A stretch of 64,000 bases of DNA from Paenibacillus sp. FSL H8-0079 (GTDB lineage Bacteria > Bacillota > Bacilli > Paenibacillales > Paenibacillaceae). The notes below the pieces were generated by a model. That model saw only the letters and a program-made list of their open reading frames with translations. It did not search any database and was not told where the DNA came from. The stretch lies in contig NZ_CP150300.1 of the NCBI RefSeq assembly GCF_037991315.1, positions 434,001 through 498,000 on the forward strand. The letters run 5' to 3'. The translations under genes were made by a program, and so were the position numbers. Positions within the stretch are counted from its first letter, which is position 1. Each line of letters opens with the position of its first letter. Shown one piece after another: positions 43,410-51,568 of this stretch.

Positions 43410-46118
43410 TTGGATGTTAATAAAACGGAAACCCTGAAGCGCATTATTTCTGAGGGAAGTTCTTACCAATCACTGTTTTTTAACCATCCGGATGCCATAT
43501 ATGTAATGGACATCCATGGAAACTATATTGATGCTAATCCCTCAGTAGAGCGGATGTCAGGGCATACACTGGATGACTTGATTCGTATGAGTCGAAATCA
43601 GATCTGTCCTCCGGACAGTGAAAATTCACGCAAAGGATATATTAAAGAGGTACTGGCTGGACGTTCAGTCAGTAATTCCATTACTTTTTATCATAAAGAT
43701 GGTTCCCTGAAACAGGCACAGATAACGTATGTGCCCATCACAGAGGGGGAAGAAGTTGTAGGTATCTACGGCATTGCCAAAGATGTTACCGATATCTTGA
43801 AAGTGGAACGCGAGCTTCGGGAGGCGCAGGAGAAATATCAGGTACTCGCTGACCATGCGCAAGATCTAATTACGACCTGTGCTACAGATGGTGAGTTGTT
43901 ATACGTTTCACCTTCCGTGTACACCTTGCTGGGTTATAAGCCGGAAGAAGTTACAGGAAAGTCCTTCAAGGATTATTGTTATCCGGGAGATTATCCTGAT
44001 CCGATGGAGCTTTCCGAGATTGGTAATGGCTGCAAGATGCGTGTGTTACACAAAAAAGGACATTATATCTGGATGGAGACATTGGCGAAGCCTGTGGCTG
44101 GAGAGCGGGGCAAGACAACCCAGATTGTTAGCATCAGCAGGGATATTACTCAGCATAAGGATGCGGACAGACGTCTTCGAGAAAGTCGTCAGCGATACAG
44201 ATCGCTGTTCGAACATAATCCGGCAGCCGTGTATTCATTGAATATGCAGGGCCAATATAGTGCGGTGAACAGCAAGCTGATGCAGATGCTGGATGTTTCA
44301 CGCAATAAGCTTATTGGCAAATCGTTTTTATCCAATCTGGATAAACGCGAAGTGCAATACGGCCAAACGAGTTTTGAAATGGTGAAGCAGGGCGAACCGC
44401 AATATTATGAGACCCGGATCGTCAATTCAAGTGGTCGGAAGATCGAAGTATCTGTTACGAATGTGCCTATTATTGTGGATAAAGAAGTGGTAGGTGTCTA
44501 TGGAATCGTGTCCGATATTACCGAGCGTAAGGAATATACGGAGCGAATTCAGGAGCTTAGCAAGCAACATGAGCTGATTCTTAACACCGTTACGGAAGGG
44601 ATATATGGATTGGATGCGGATGGAATCACCATGTTTATGAATCCTGCAGCAGCTTCGATGTTCGGTTATGAAGCGAAAGAATTCATCGGCAAAAACTCAC
44701 ATCCCATTATCCATCATACCCGTGCAGACGGAAGTCATTTTCCAAAAGAAGAGTGCCCAATCCACATGACCGTGTTGGATGGACAGAGACGCACAATCAA
44801 GGAAGATGTGTTTTGGCGTAAAGATGGCAGCAGCTTTCTGGTGCAGTATCAAGTGACGCCGATTATTGAACAGGGACAGATTCAGGGCGCGGTTGTCGTG
44901 TTCAATGATGTGACTGGCGAACGTGAGATTGTACGTGCCAAAGAGACAGCTGAGCTGGCAGCTCAGGCCAAGTCCGAGTTCCTGTCGATGGTCAGCCATG
45001 AGATCCGTACACCAATGAACGGGATCGTGGGCATGACCGAGTTGTTGATCGGTACCGATTTATCGGAGGAACAGCGAGAATATGCCGAGATTATTCAAGA
45101 TAGCGGCGATGCTCTGCTGAACATCCTTAATGATATTTTGGACTTCAGTAAGCTGGAATCCGGGAAAATGTCGCTATCCTATGAGCCGTTCGCATTACGC
45201 AAGATGCTGGAACAGGTTGCCGAACTGTTTAAACCTCGTGCAGATGAGAAACATCTGGAGATCAGATATCGTCTCAATCCAAGTATTCCTGAGTTCATGG
45301 TAGGCGACTCCATACGTATCCGGCAGATTCTGGTGAACCTGGTTGGCAATGCGCTCAAGTTCACAGACCGGGGAAGCATTGATGTCACGGTAGATATCAT
45401 CAAGGGCAGAAAGCCTGAAGACAGCGTTCTTGATTTTGCGGTACAGGATACGGGAATCGGCATCCCGGCTGACAAGCTGGATCAGTTGTTCCAGTCCTTC
45501 TCTCAGCTGCATCCGGTAATTAACCGGAAGTATGGTGGTACTGGCCTGGGCCTGGTCATCTCCAAGCGACTCGTGGAGATTATGGGAGGCAGTATTAGTG
45601 TCGAGAGTATAGAAGGGGAAGGTTCGACCTTCCGGTTTGCTGTTCCTGCGACGAGTGTAGATGCTTCAGCGGAACAGACGGCAAGTCAGTTCCATCATGA
45701 TCGCACACGTCAAAGTGACAAGGTCGCCATGCGTATTCTGGTGGCGGAGGATCATCCGGTGAACCGGAAGATTCTGCGAGAATATCTGGAGAAGCTCGGA
45801 TACCAGGCAGATGTATGTACCAATGGTGTGGAAGCAATCGATGCCATCTCTCAGAATGCTTATGATATTGTTCTGATGGACATTCATATGCCTGTGATGG
45901 ATGGACTGAAGGCGACAGACCTTTTACACCGCCTAATTCCACAGGATCGCATACCGCCCATCATTGCAGTTACAGGCAATGCCAAACGTGAAGACAAGGA
46001 AGCTTGTCTGGAGATGGGTATGCGTGACTTTATTAGCAAACCGGTTATGCTGAGTGAGTTGAAGCGAGTGTTACAGCAATGGGGACCAAGGGACGAACCT
46101 CAGCTTGCACCGAATTGA
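43410..46118 (+). CDS. multi-PAS hybrid sensor histidine kinase
   Basis: A 902-residue soluble protein. Four PAS domains are at about residues 17-130, 143-255, 265-380 and 385-505, each followed by a PAC-like segment (IAKDVTDI, ISRDITQH, IVSDITER, VFNDVTGE). HisKA has SEFLSMVSHEIRTPMNGIVGM and HATPase has VNLVGNALKFTDRG, DTGIGIP and GGTGLGLVISKRLVEI. A C-terminal receiver has phosphoacceptor Asp in IVLMDIHMPVMDG and KPV. The start is a TTG at 43410 behind AGAGGGG. It has no transmembrane segment and no histidine phosphotransferase; its output partner is not in the window. Confidence 0.94.
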   Translation: MDVNKTETLKRIISEGSSYQSLFFNHPDAIYVMDIHGNYIDANPSVERMSGHTLDDLIRMSRNQICPPDSENSRKGYIKEVLAGRSVSNSITFYHKDGSLKQAQITYVPITEGEEVVGIYGIAKDVTDILKVERELREAQEKYQVLADHAQDLITTCATDGELLYVSPSVYTLLGYKPEEVTGKSFKDYCYPGDYPDPMELSEIGNGCKMRVLHKKGHYIWMETLAKPVAGERGKTTQIVSISRDITQHKDADRRLRESRQRYRSLFEHNPAAVYSLNMQGQYSAVNSKLMQMLDVSRNKLIGKSFLSNLDKREVQYGQTSFEMVKQGEPQYYETRIVNSSGRKIEVSVTNVPIIVDKEVVGVYGIVSDITERKEYTERIQELSKQHELILNTVTEGIYGLDADGITMFMNPAAASMFGYEAKEFIGKNSHPIIHHTRADGSHFPKEECPIHMTVLDGQRRTIKEDVFWRKDGSSFLVQYQVTPIIEQGQIQGAVVVFNDVTGEREIVRAKETAELAAQAKSEFLSMVSHEIRTPMNGIVGMTELLIGTDLSEEQREYAEIIQDSGDALLNILNDILDFSKLESGKMSLSYEPFALRKMLEQVAELFKPRADEKHLEIRYRLNPSIPEFMVGDSIRIRQILVNLVGNALKFTDRGSIDVTVDIIKGRKPEDSVLDFAVQDTGIGIPADKLDQLFQSFSQLHPVINRKYGGTGLGLVISKRLVEIMGGSISVESIEGEGSTFRFAVPATSVDASAEQTASQFHHDRTRQSDKVAMRILVAEDHPVNRKILREYLEKLGYQADVCTNGVEAIDAISQNAYDIVLMDIHMPVMDGLKATDLLHRLIPQDRIPPIIAVTGNAKREDKEACLEMGMRDFISKPVMLSELKRVLQQWGPRDEPQLAPN

Positions 46119-46143
46119 ACAACTACCGATTGTGAAAAATAAT

Positions 46144-46200
46144 AAACGCAAACATGCCAATAAAACTCCTCGTATGGAGTGTTATTGGCATGTTTGCGTT
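46144..46200. terminator. strong terminator after the hybrid kinase
   Basis: AACGCAAACATGCCAATA with its complement TATTGGCATGTTTGCGTT encloses ACTCC..GGAGT, a near-perfect stem of over 20 pairs. It can serve the convergent ldh gene as well, although no long T-run is present. Confidence 0.8.
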
Positions 46201-46256
46201 GGCAAGGCTTTTGAAGTTGAGCTGAAGCATACAACGTGGAGATGTATACGAATGGC

Positions 46257-47210
46257 TTATGCCAGTGTCAGACGATTGATGTTACCTGATAGGATTTCAC
46301 AGGAATTGTTGAATTTCTCACGTTCCGTTGCATCCAGATTCAATTCGATAATCTCTTGAATGCCATTACCACCGATGATTGCGGGAACACCGACGCAGAC
46401 GTTATGCTGCTCATACTCTCCGTCCAGGATAGCCGATACGGCGATAATTTTATGTTCGTCATTGAGGATGGAACGCGTGATGTGCGCCAGAGCGTTGCCG
46501 ATTCCGAATTGGGTGGAGCCTTTACGGGTAAAGATCTCCCATCCGGCATCTTTCGTTTTGCGTGCGATATCGTCCAGATCCAGATGTTTGAAACGCTCCT
46601 TGTGTTGATCCATAATATGCAAAATCGGTTTGCCACCAATGGTCACATGCGACCAAGCCACGAACTGGGATTCTCCATGCTCCCCGAGAGCATAACCATG
46701 CACACTGCGTGGATCGATGGAGAAGACTTCAGATAGCAGCGTTTTGAGTCGTGAAGAGTCAATGGACGTGCCTGTACCGATGACGTGTTCGCGCGGTAGG
46801 CCGGATAATTTCCATACCATATAAGTTACTATGTCAACCGGATTGGCAGCGACGACAAAAATCCCGTTAAATCCACTGTTCATGATGGGAACCACGATGT
46901 CTTTGGCAATGGACTCCGCTTCTTCCAGAATATCCAGCCGTGTCTGTCCTGGCTTGGGATTCACCCCAGCGGTTAAGATAATCACATCCATATTGCCGCA
47001 ATCGGCATACGTTCCTGCATATACTTTGGTGCGGTTATGTGTGAAGTCCATACAATGGGAAAAATCCAGTGCCTGTGCTACAGCACGGTCATACGTCCGG
47101 TCCACCATCATAATTTCCCTGCATATCGATTGATTAATCATGGAATACGCACAACTCGAACCGACAAGACCCGCCCCGATCACCGCTACTTTACCTGATT
47201 TGCCTAACAC
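46257..47210 (-). CDS. ldh: L-lactate dehydrogenase
   Basis: A 317-residue NAD-dependent dehydrogenase: [19 protein letters not shown] (Rossmann), [16 protein letters not shown] (active-site loop with the substrate Arg in GQTR), [24 protein letters not shown] and the catalytic [15 protein letters not shown] with His-Asp-type pairing and substrate-binding Arg. The start is a GTG at 47210 behind GGGGG; alternative starts are unlikely. It interconverts pyruvate and L-lactate. L-2-hydroxyisocaproate dehydrogenase is a less likely alternative. Confidence 0.92.
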   Translation of the reverse strand: MLGKSGKVAVIGAGLVGSSCAYSMINQSICREIMMVDRTYDRAVAQALDFSHCMDFTHNRTKVYAGTYADCGNMDVIILTAGVNPKPGQTRLDILEEAESIAKDIVVPIMNSGFNGIFVVAANPVDIVTYMVWKLSGLPREHVIGTGTSIDSSRLKTLLSEVFSIDPRSVHGYALGEHGESQFVAWSHVTIGGKPILHIMDQHKERFKHLDLDDIARKTKDAGWEIFTRKGSTQFGIGNALAHITRSILNDEHKIIAVSAILDGEYEQHNVCVGVPAIIGGNGIQEIIELNLDATEREKFNNSCEILSGNINRLTLA

Positions 47211-47394
47211 TGCCGTTCAGCCCCCATTACATTGATATTTATCCGTCACTTACGCGTCCTATGTTAAGTATAGTCCTTTATTTTATGCTGAAATGTACTT
47301 CTACGTTACATAAGATAACACATGGAAAAGCTGTGCAGCAATGATATCCGCTATCGCGGGAGCGTATTGGAGTAAAGGAGTTAACAAAATTGAC

Positions 47395-47520
47395 ATGAAT
47401 AATTCACAATCCTATGATTTGACGGCATTTGCACCAGTATCATTCGACATGACAGCATTCATGTTCGTTGTCGGATCAAGGGTTATTTGTGCGAATCGTA
47501 TACCTGACAAAAGTTCTTAG
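47395..47520 (+). CDS. possible small protein of 41 residues
   Basis: An ATG at 47395 opens a 41-codon frame (MNNSQSYDLTAFAPVSFDMT, then AFMFVVGSRVI and a polar tail). An AAAGGAG lies 14 bases upstream, longer than usual. The peptide carries an internal DLTAF/DMTAF echo and a hydrophobic centre. I do not recognise it. It could be a leader or a genuine small protein, or chance. Confidence 0.35.
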   Translation: MNNSQSYDLTAFAPVSFDMTAFMFVVGSRVICANRIPDKSS

Positions 47521-47681
47521 GAATCCGCAGAAACAGAACAAAACCGCCAAAGGGATCTGCCGAGAAGCTGACGAATACATACGGACAAGCAAAAGATAAG
47601 CATACTTGATCCATGAGACAGGTTGCCCCGATCCGATGACGGTTCCAAAAGGAACGCTGAAGCCATAATGTTTTTATCCAA

Positions 47682-47724
47682 GAATCAATTTCATAACTCA
47701 CTAAAGGTATTATGAAATTGATTC
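47682..47724. repeat. perfect 15-bp inverted repeat before the MerR-like gene
   Basis: GAATCAATTTCATAA (47682-47696) and its exact complement TTATGAAATTGATTC (47710-47724) are separated by 13 bases and end 17 bases before the GGGAGGG ribosome site of the following gene. There is no T-run, so it is an operator, or an RNA hairpin in the leader, rather than a plain terminator. Confidence 0.7.
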
Positions 47725-47753
47725 CCAAAAGACTTCATTCCGGGAGGGAATTA

Positions 47754-48440
47754 ATGATGATTGAAGAAGCAGGAGCAACGACGGAAACGGCCAAGAGCCT
47801 GGGCATAGGCGCCAGTACTCTTCGTAAATATGCGGCGGCACTGGAAGAACAGGGATACCGGTTCGAACGTTCCGCCAACAAATCGAGACTATTCAAATCA
47901 GACGATATCGAGTGCATTGAACGCCTGATGACCGAACTCAGAGAGCATAATCTACCCCTTGCTGATGCTGTGGTGACTGTATTGGCTCCAGACATACCTG
48001 TCGTAGAAGTAAATGTAGATGTACCCGCAGTGAGAATCGAAGGTCTGTCAGAGCCGGAATGTGCAGCAACATCAATGTCATCCGTATTCCCTGAAGAACC
48101 TGAAGTAACGGGTAATCTTAGATCCTATGAGGGTCTGGGACAGCTGGTAAGTGAGGTCACTTATGGTGCTGTAGAACAACAACAGGACGATCGGGTACAG
48201 CTGCTGCAACAGCGGGTCGATGAACTGGAGTTGACCCTTCAGCATCTGGCCGATACACATATGGCTCTTCAGGAACAGATGGATAAACAGCGTCTATGGA
48301 TGAATGAGAAGTTAGAAGAGGAGCGGGATCGTGAACTCGTAACCAATCTGCGCAGTTTCCAGGGAAGAAAACCCAAATCCAAAGGAGTATCCCTGCGTAT
48401 GTTGTTCGGGTTGCTGCCCAAGAAGCATAAGGAAGCTTGA
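47754..48440 (+). CDS. MerR-type HTH and coiled-coil protein (RacA-like)
   Basis: A 228-residue protein. The N-terminal winged helix (ETAKSLGIGASTLRKYAAALEEQGYRFERSANKSRLF, the MerR-like fold) is followed by an acidic linker and a coiled coil at about residues 150-200 (LLQQRVDELELTLQHLADTH). A very basic tail (GRKPKSKGV..LLPKKHKEA) ends the chain. This layout matches RacA-like chromosome-anchoring proteins or DUF3967-type regulators. GGGAGGG lies before ATGATG at 47754/47757. No effector domain of classical MerR sensors is present. Confidence 0.8.
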   Translation: MMIEEAGATTETAKSLGIGASTLRKYAAALEEQGYRFERSANKSRLFKSDDIECIERLMTELREHNLPLADAVVTVLAPDIPVVEVNVDVPAVRIEGLSEPECAATSMSSVFPEEPEVTGNLRSYEGLGQLVSEVTYGAVEQQQDDRVQLLQQRVDELELTLQHLADTHMALQEQMDKQRLWMNEKLEEERDRELVTNLRSFQGRKPKSKGVSLRMLFGLLPKKHKEA

Positions 48441-48480
48441 GCAACAGGCATTTACCTATCGTGATTTTACAGTATCGGCC

Positions 48481-48489
48481 TGATATAAT
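48481..48489 (+). promoter_or_regulatory. extended -10 promoter of the kinase-like gene
   Basis: TGATATAAT gives the TGnTATAAT extended -10 element (TATAAT 48484-48489). No good -35 is seen. The implied start leaves only about eight bases before the ATG at 48504. Confidence 0.5.
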
Positions 48490-48503
48490 AAGCTCCATAC
48501 AAC

Positions 48504-49397
48504 ATGAAGACTGGCAACGGATTGCTCGATATAGAATTAGTCCGGGAGCATCGGGAAGCTGGCGTGGGAGGATCTGTGGAGCTGCGACGAAGTTGGCAAA
48601 GATTGCTCGGACTATGGACTGACCGTTCTCGGCGTGAGGGGACGGCCATTGCTGAGCGTTATACAATACAGGAATTGCTGGGTATGGGGAGCTATGGGCT
48701 AACGTATCTGTGTACAGATGACCGGACCGGCAATGAAGTGGCATTGAAGGAGTCAAAGCCCAGCAAGGGCAGACTCTCTGCGCATCTGTTGGAGCGGGAG
48801 GCGGACGTGATGAAACGTCTGCACCATCCGGCGATCCCTGATCTATTGGACGTGTTCACATCCGGGAGACGAAGTTATATCGTTACCCAGTATATTCGTG
48901 GACAGACGCTGGAAGATTGCATATTTGAGCAAGGTCTTCAATATACGGAGCGGGAATGCCTGGAACTGGCAGGTCAACTGCTGGCCCCGGTAGCTCATGT
49001 GCATGAGCAGGGATATATTCATGGAGATGTGCGGATTCCCAATGTTATTTTACGTGAAGGGACGGTGCATCTGATTGACTTTGGCCTGGCAAGACGCTTG
49101 GGGGAGCCGTTGTTGCCGGAGCTGAAGCGACGTATGCGAGAAGTACCTGAGCCTGAAGATGAACCGGCTACACCGGATCATGATCTGCAGGACATCGGTC
49201 ACTTTCTTCTATTTATGCTGTATTCCGCCTATGAGCCAGAGAAGGGCCGAGAACCAGCGAGCTGGCAGGAGGAACTCAAGCTTACACCGGAATTGCACCA
49301 GATGCTGGAGCGACTCCTTGGACTCCGTCCAGGTTATGAGGGTGGGGCGACAGAGTTACAGGCAGAGATTGAGAAAGTGTTGCTGAAATTACTATGA
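48504..49397 (+). CDS. serine/threonine protein kinase-like protein
   Basis: A 297-residue kinase. It has the glycine-rich loop LGMGSYGLTYLC, catalytic Lys in VALKESKPSK, helix-C Glu in LEREADVMKRL, the catalytic loop YIHGDVRIPNVIL (HGD instead of HRD) and the DFGLA motif. It is smaller than Hanks-type kinases with PASTA domains and has no membrane anchor, more like YbdM/YrzF-type kinases. The promoter leaves almost no leader before the ATG at 48504; a GTG at 48576 behind GGGAGG is an alternative start. Confidence 0.85.
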   Translation: MKTGNGLLDIELVREHREAGVGGSVELRRSWQRLLGLWTDRSRREGTAIAERYTIQELLGMGSYGLTYLCTDDRTGNEVALKESKPSKGRLSAHLLEREADVMKRLHHPAIPDLLDVFTSGRRSYIVTQYIRGQTLEDCIFEQGLQYTERECLELAGQLLAPVAHVHEQGYIHGDVRIPNVILREGTVHLIDFGLARRLGEPLLPELKRRMREVPEPEDEPATPDHDLQDIGHFLLFMLYSAYEPEKGREPASWQEELKLTPELHQMLERLLGLRPGYEGGATELQAEIEKVLLKLL

Positions 49398-49514
49398 AAT
49401 AAGCTCTATAGTCGGACCTATATATGTTATCCGTGACCTCTTCGTTATGATATCTGCAGGGGTCTTTTTCCTTTTTGCTGATAAATGCAAAACGTATCAA
49501 AACAGTGGGTTGAA

Positions 49515-49523
49515 TGATATAAT
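49515..49523 (+). promoter_or_regulatory. extended -10 promoter of the toxin-antitoxin pair
   Basis: TGATATAAT (TATAAT 49518-49523), identical to the element before the kinase-like gene. Start is expected near 49530, leaving a leader that includes AAGGAGG. Confidence 0.55.
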
Positions 49524-49560
49524 GAATAACAATTATACGTTGAAGGAGGCGATTCATCAT

Positions 49561-49809
49561 ATGCTAAAAAAACTGGAAGGCGATCATGCCGAATTATTCA
49601 AAACGTGGTCTCATAGCAAAAAAGACACCATCGTGGATATTGAAGGTAAGCATTATTTAATCAAGCCGCTGGAAAACGTGGTTCAGGAAGAAATAGAAAG
49701 TGATCGGGAGCTTAAAACTTTAATTATGCAAGCCAAAAAGGATATTTCTTCGGGTCGGGTCTACTCTACAGATGATATAATCGACGCAATTGAAAAAGGG
49801 AATTTATAG
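49561..49809 (+). CDS. antitoxin of a type II toxin-antitoxin pair
   Basis: An 82-residue acidic protein with an N-terminal region predicted helical and a C-terminal helix (KDISSGRVYSTDDIIDAIE) like RelB/Phd-type antitoxins that grip their toxin. The ATG at 49561 has AAGGAGG 11 bases upstream; upstream in-frame ATGs would run past the promoter. It ends exactly where the next gene begins. Confidence 0.72.
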   Translation: MLKKLEGDHAELFKTWSHSKKDTIVDIEGKHYLIKPLENVVQEEIESDRELKTLIMQAKKDISSGRVYSTDDIIDAIEKGNL

Positions 49810-50085
49810 ATGTTGATCCAGTGGACACCTTCAGCAAGACAGGCTCTCGCTCAAATCGGAAGTGTTCGTTTCACTCAGGAAGAGACAAAGCTCTATAAGA
49901 TTGAACTAGTTAGGAGAATTGAGATGAAGGTAGCTGTCATGGCAGAATCCATGCCAGCTCAGGAACCATCCTGGCAAGGGACGTACCGGATATTAGTTGA
50001 TAAATTTAAAGTGTATTATTCGTTCTCCCTAGATAAGCGAATTTGCTATATTGAAGCATTAAGACATCAAAATCAGCAAAATTGA
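49810..50085 (+). CDS. RelE/ParE-superfamily toxin
   Basis: A 91-residue protein with WTPSARQALAQIG at the start and GTYRILVDKFKVYYSFSLDKRICYIEALRH at the end, the compact beta-sheet with the basic/aromatic residues of RelE/ParE toxins. It begins directly after the antitoxin stop codon (TAG-ATG), so expression is coupled. RelE-type members cleave mRNA on the ribosome and ParE-type members attack gyrase; which applies is not visible. Confidence 0.8.
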   Translation: MLIQWTPSARQALAQIGSVRFTQEETKLYKIELVRRIEMKVAVMAESMPAQEPSWQGTYRILVDKFKVYYSFSLDKRICYIEALRHQNQQN

Positions 50086-50107
50086 TACATACTTATATAG
50101 AAACAAT

Positions 50108-50153
50108 AGAGGGGTGTTCTGCAGGCCGTGTGTATGGCTGTCGAACACCCCTT
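50108..50153 (+). terminator. terminator after the toxin gene
   Basis: AGGGGTGTTC and GAACACCCCT form a ten-pair stem closing a loop with a further GGCC/GGCT pairing, followed by TTTG. Confidence 0.75.
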
Positions 50154-50229
50154 TGTTACATATTTATATATTGTAGCATCCACTAAGCCGGCACGAGCAT
50201 TGCTCTTTAAAAGCAGTAGTGAGAGCAGC

Positions 50230-50439
50230 TTAGCTGGAGCTGTATTTTCTGCTTTTGTAATACCCAGAGCCACTGCGGTTATCCCGGTATTTTACATCCG
50301 AAGAAGAATAGCGTTTGTAGGAGCGCTTGCCTGAGGAACTGCTGTGACGTTTATATGAGCGCCTGTCCGAGGAGCTATGACGTTTGCGGTGAGATGAAGA
50401 TTTCGAATCGATCAGTTTGCCAATAATCTTTTTGAACAT
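50230..50439 (-). CDS. small basic Ser/Arg/Lys/Tyr-rich protein
   Basis: A 69-residue protein. A short helical start (MFKKIIGKLID) is followed by repeats of SSS-x-RR/KR-SYKR-(H/Y)SSS. Composition is dominated by Ser, Lys, Arg and Tyr. AAGGGTGAAAGCTC precedes the ATG, so it looks like a real gene. No family recognised. The pattern suggests a disordered nucleic-acid-binding or spore-coat-like protein; this is speculation. Confidence 0.65.
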   Translation of the reverse strand: MFKKIIGKLIDSKSSSHRKRHSSSDRRSYKRHSSSSGKRSYKRYSSSDVKYRDNRSGSGYYKSRKYSSS

Positions 50440-50647
50440 GAGCTTTCACCCTTTCGACTTCAACTGTTTTAACCATATACGTGGCCCGATATGAAGGGGT
50501 TTCGAGTTTTTTATGGAAAATTATATTCATTGGACAGGAGCTTGGCGTATAATAGGATGTTGCTGATTATACGGAATTTTTTATTTTGAGCGTTTAGCGT
50601 TACAATAGAGGACAGGATAAGATTTTAACGGACAAGGAGTAGTTGTT

Positions 50648-51394
50648 ATGATTACGTTGAAGACCAAAGAACAGATTGAATATATGCAAAAAGCCGGAGA
50701 AATTCTCGCCGCGTGCCATAGAGAAATTGCAAAAATGATTCGTCCGGGCATCACGACACAGGAGATCGATCAGTTTGCAGAGGCTTTTATGAAGAAAAAT
50801 GGCGCTACGCCGGAACAAAAGGGATACAATGGATACCAATATGCGACATGTGCGTCGGTTAATGATGTGATCTGTCACGGGTTCCCGGGAAAATATGCAC
50901 TGAAAGACGGCGATATCGTCACAATCGACATGGTTGTTAATCTGAATGGCTGGCTGGCCGATTCGGCCTGGTCTTATGCCGTAGGTGAAGTGACTCCGGA
51001 AGCACAACATCTGCTGGATGTAACCAAAACCTCCTTGTACAAAGGAATTGAACTTGCCGTGGTTGGCAACCGGATCGGAGATATCTCCCATGCCATTCAA
51101 GTGTATGCAGAGGGTGAAGGTCTGTCGGTTGTACGTGAGTTTATTGGACACGGGATCGGTGAGAAGATGCATGAGGAACCACAAGTCCCTCATTATGGTC
51201 CACCACATCGGGGCCCACGTCTCAAGGAAGGCATGGTTATTACCATTGAACCGATGCTGAACATCGGTACGTACCGCAGCAAGCTGGATTCGGATGGATG
51301 GACTGCGCGTACTATGGATGGAAGTCTGTCTGCCCAGTATGAACATACGATTGCGATTACAGCAGACGGTCCTGTGATTTTGACAGCACAATAA
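50648..51394 (+). CDS. map: methionine aminopeptidase, type I
   Basis: A 248-residue metalloprotease that removes N-terminal Met. Metal ligands are in place: Asp in VTIDMVVNLNG and ADSAWSYAVGE, His in FIGHGIGEKMHEEP, Glu in TIEPMLNIG and Glu in QYEHTIAI. The substrate-site His is in VICHGFPG. AAGGAGTAGTT precedes the ATG. The lack of ribosomal-protein neighbours suggests this is a second map paralog. Confidence 0.95.
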   Translation: MITLKTKEQIEYMQKAGEILAACHREIAKMIRPGITTQEIDQFAEAFMKKNGATPEQKGYNGYQYATCASVNDVICHGFPGKYALKDGDIVTIDMVVNLNGWLADSAWSYAVGEVTPEAQHLLDVTKTSLYKGIELAVVGNRIGDISHAIQVYAEGEGLSVVREFIGHGIGEKMHEEPQVPHYGPPHRGPRLKEGMVITIEPMLNIGTYRSKLDSDGWTARTMDGSLSAQYEHTIAITADGPVILTAQ

Positions 51395-51436
51395 TAGCTA
51401 AAAGCAGCTACAATGTGACGATATTTGCATATTTCA

Positions 51437-51467
51437 AGGCGGCCCACGTTTGTGATCCGCCTGTTTC
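51437..51467 (+). terminator. terminator of map
   Basis: AGGCGG-CCAC, loop, GTG-CCGCCT followed by GTTTC. A good stem but a weak T-run. Confidence 0.55.
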
Positions 51468-51568
51468 GGTTTAAACTAATAAGAAGTGATAACATAGAGC
51501 CAGTGGTGAGTGATCTCAGCTGACAAGGGTTAACCTTGCGTCCACTTGGCAACAAGGAGGTAATTTTG

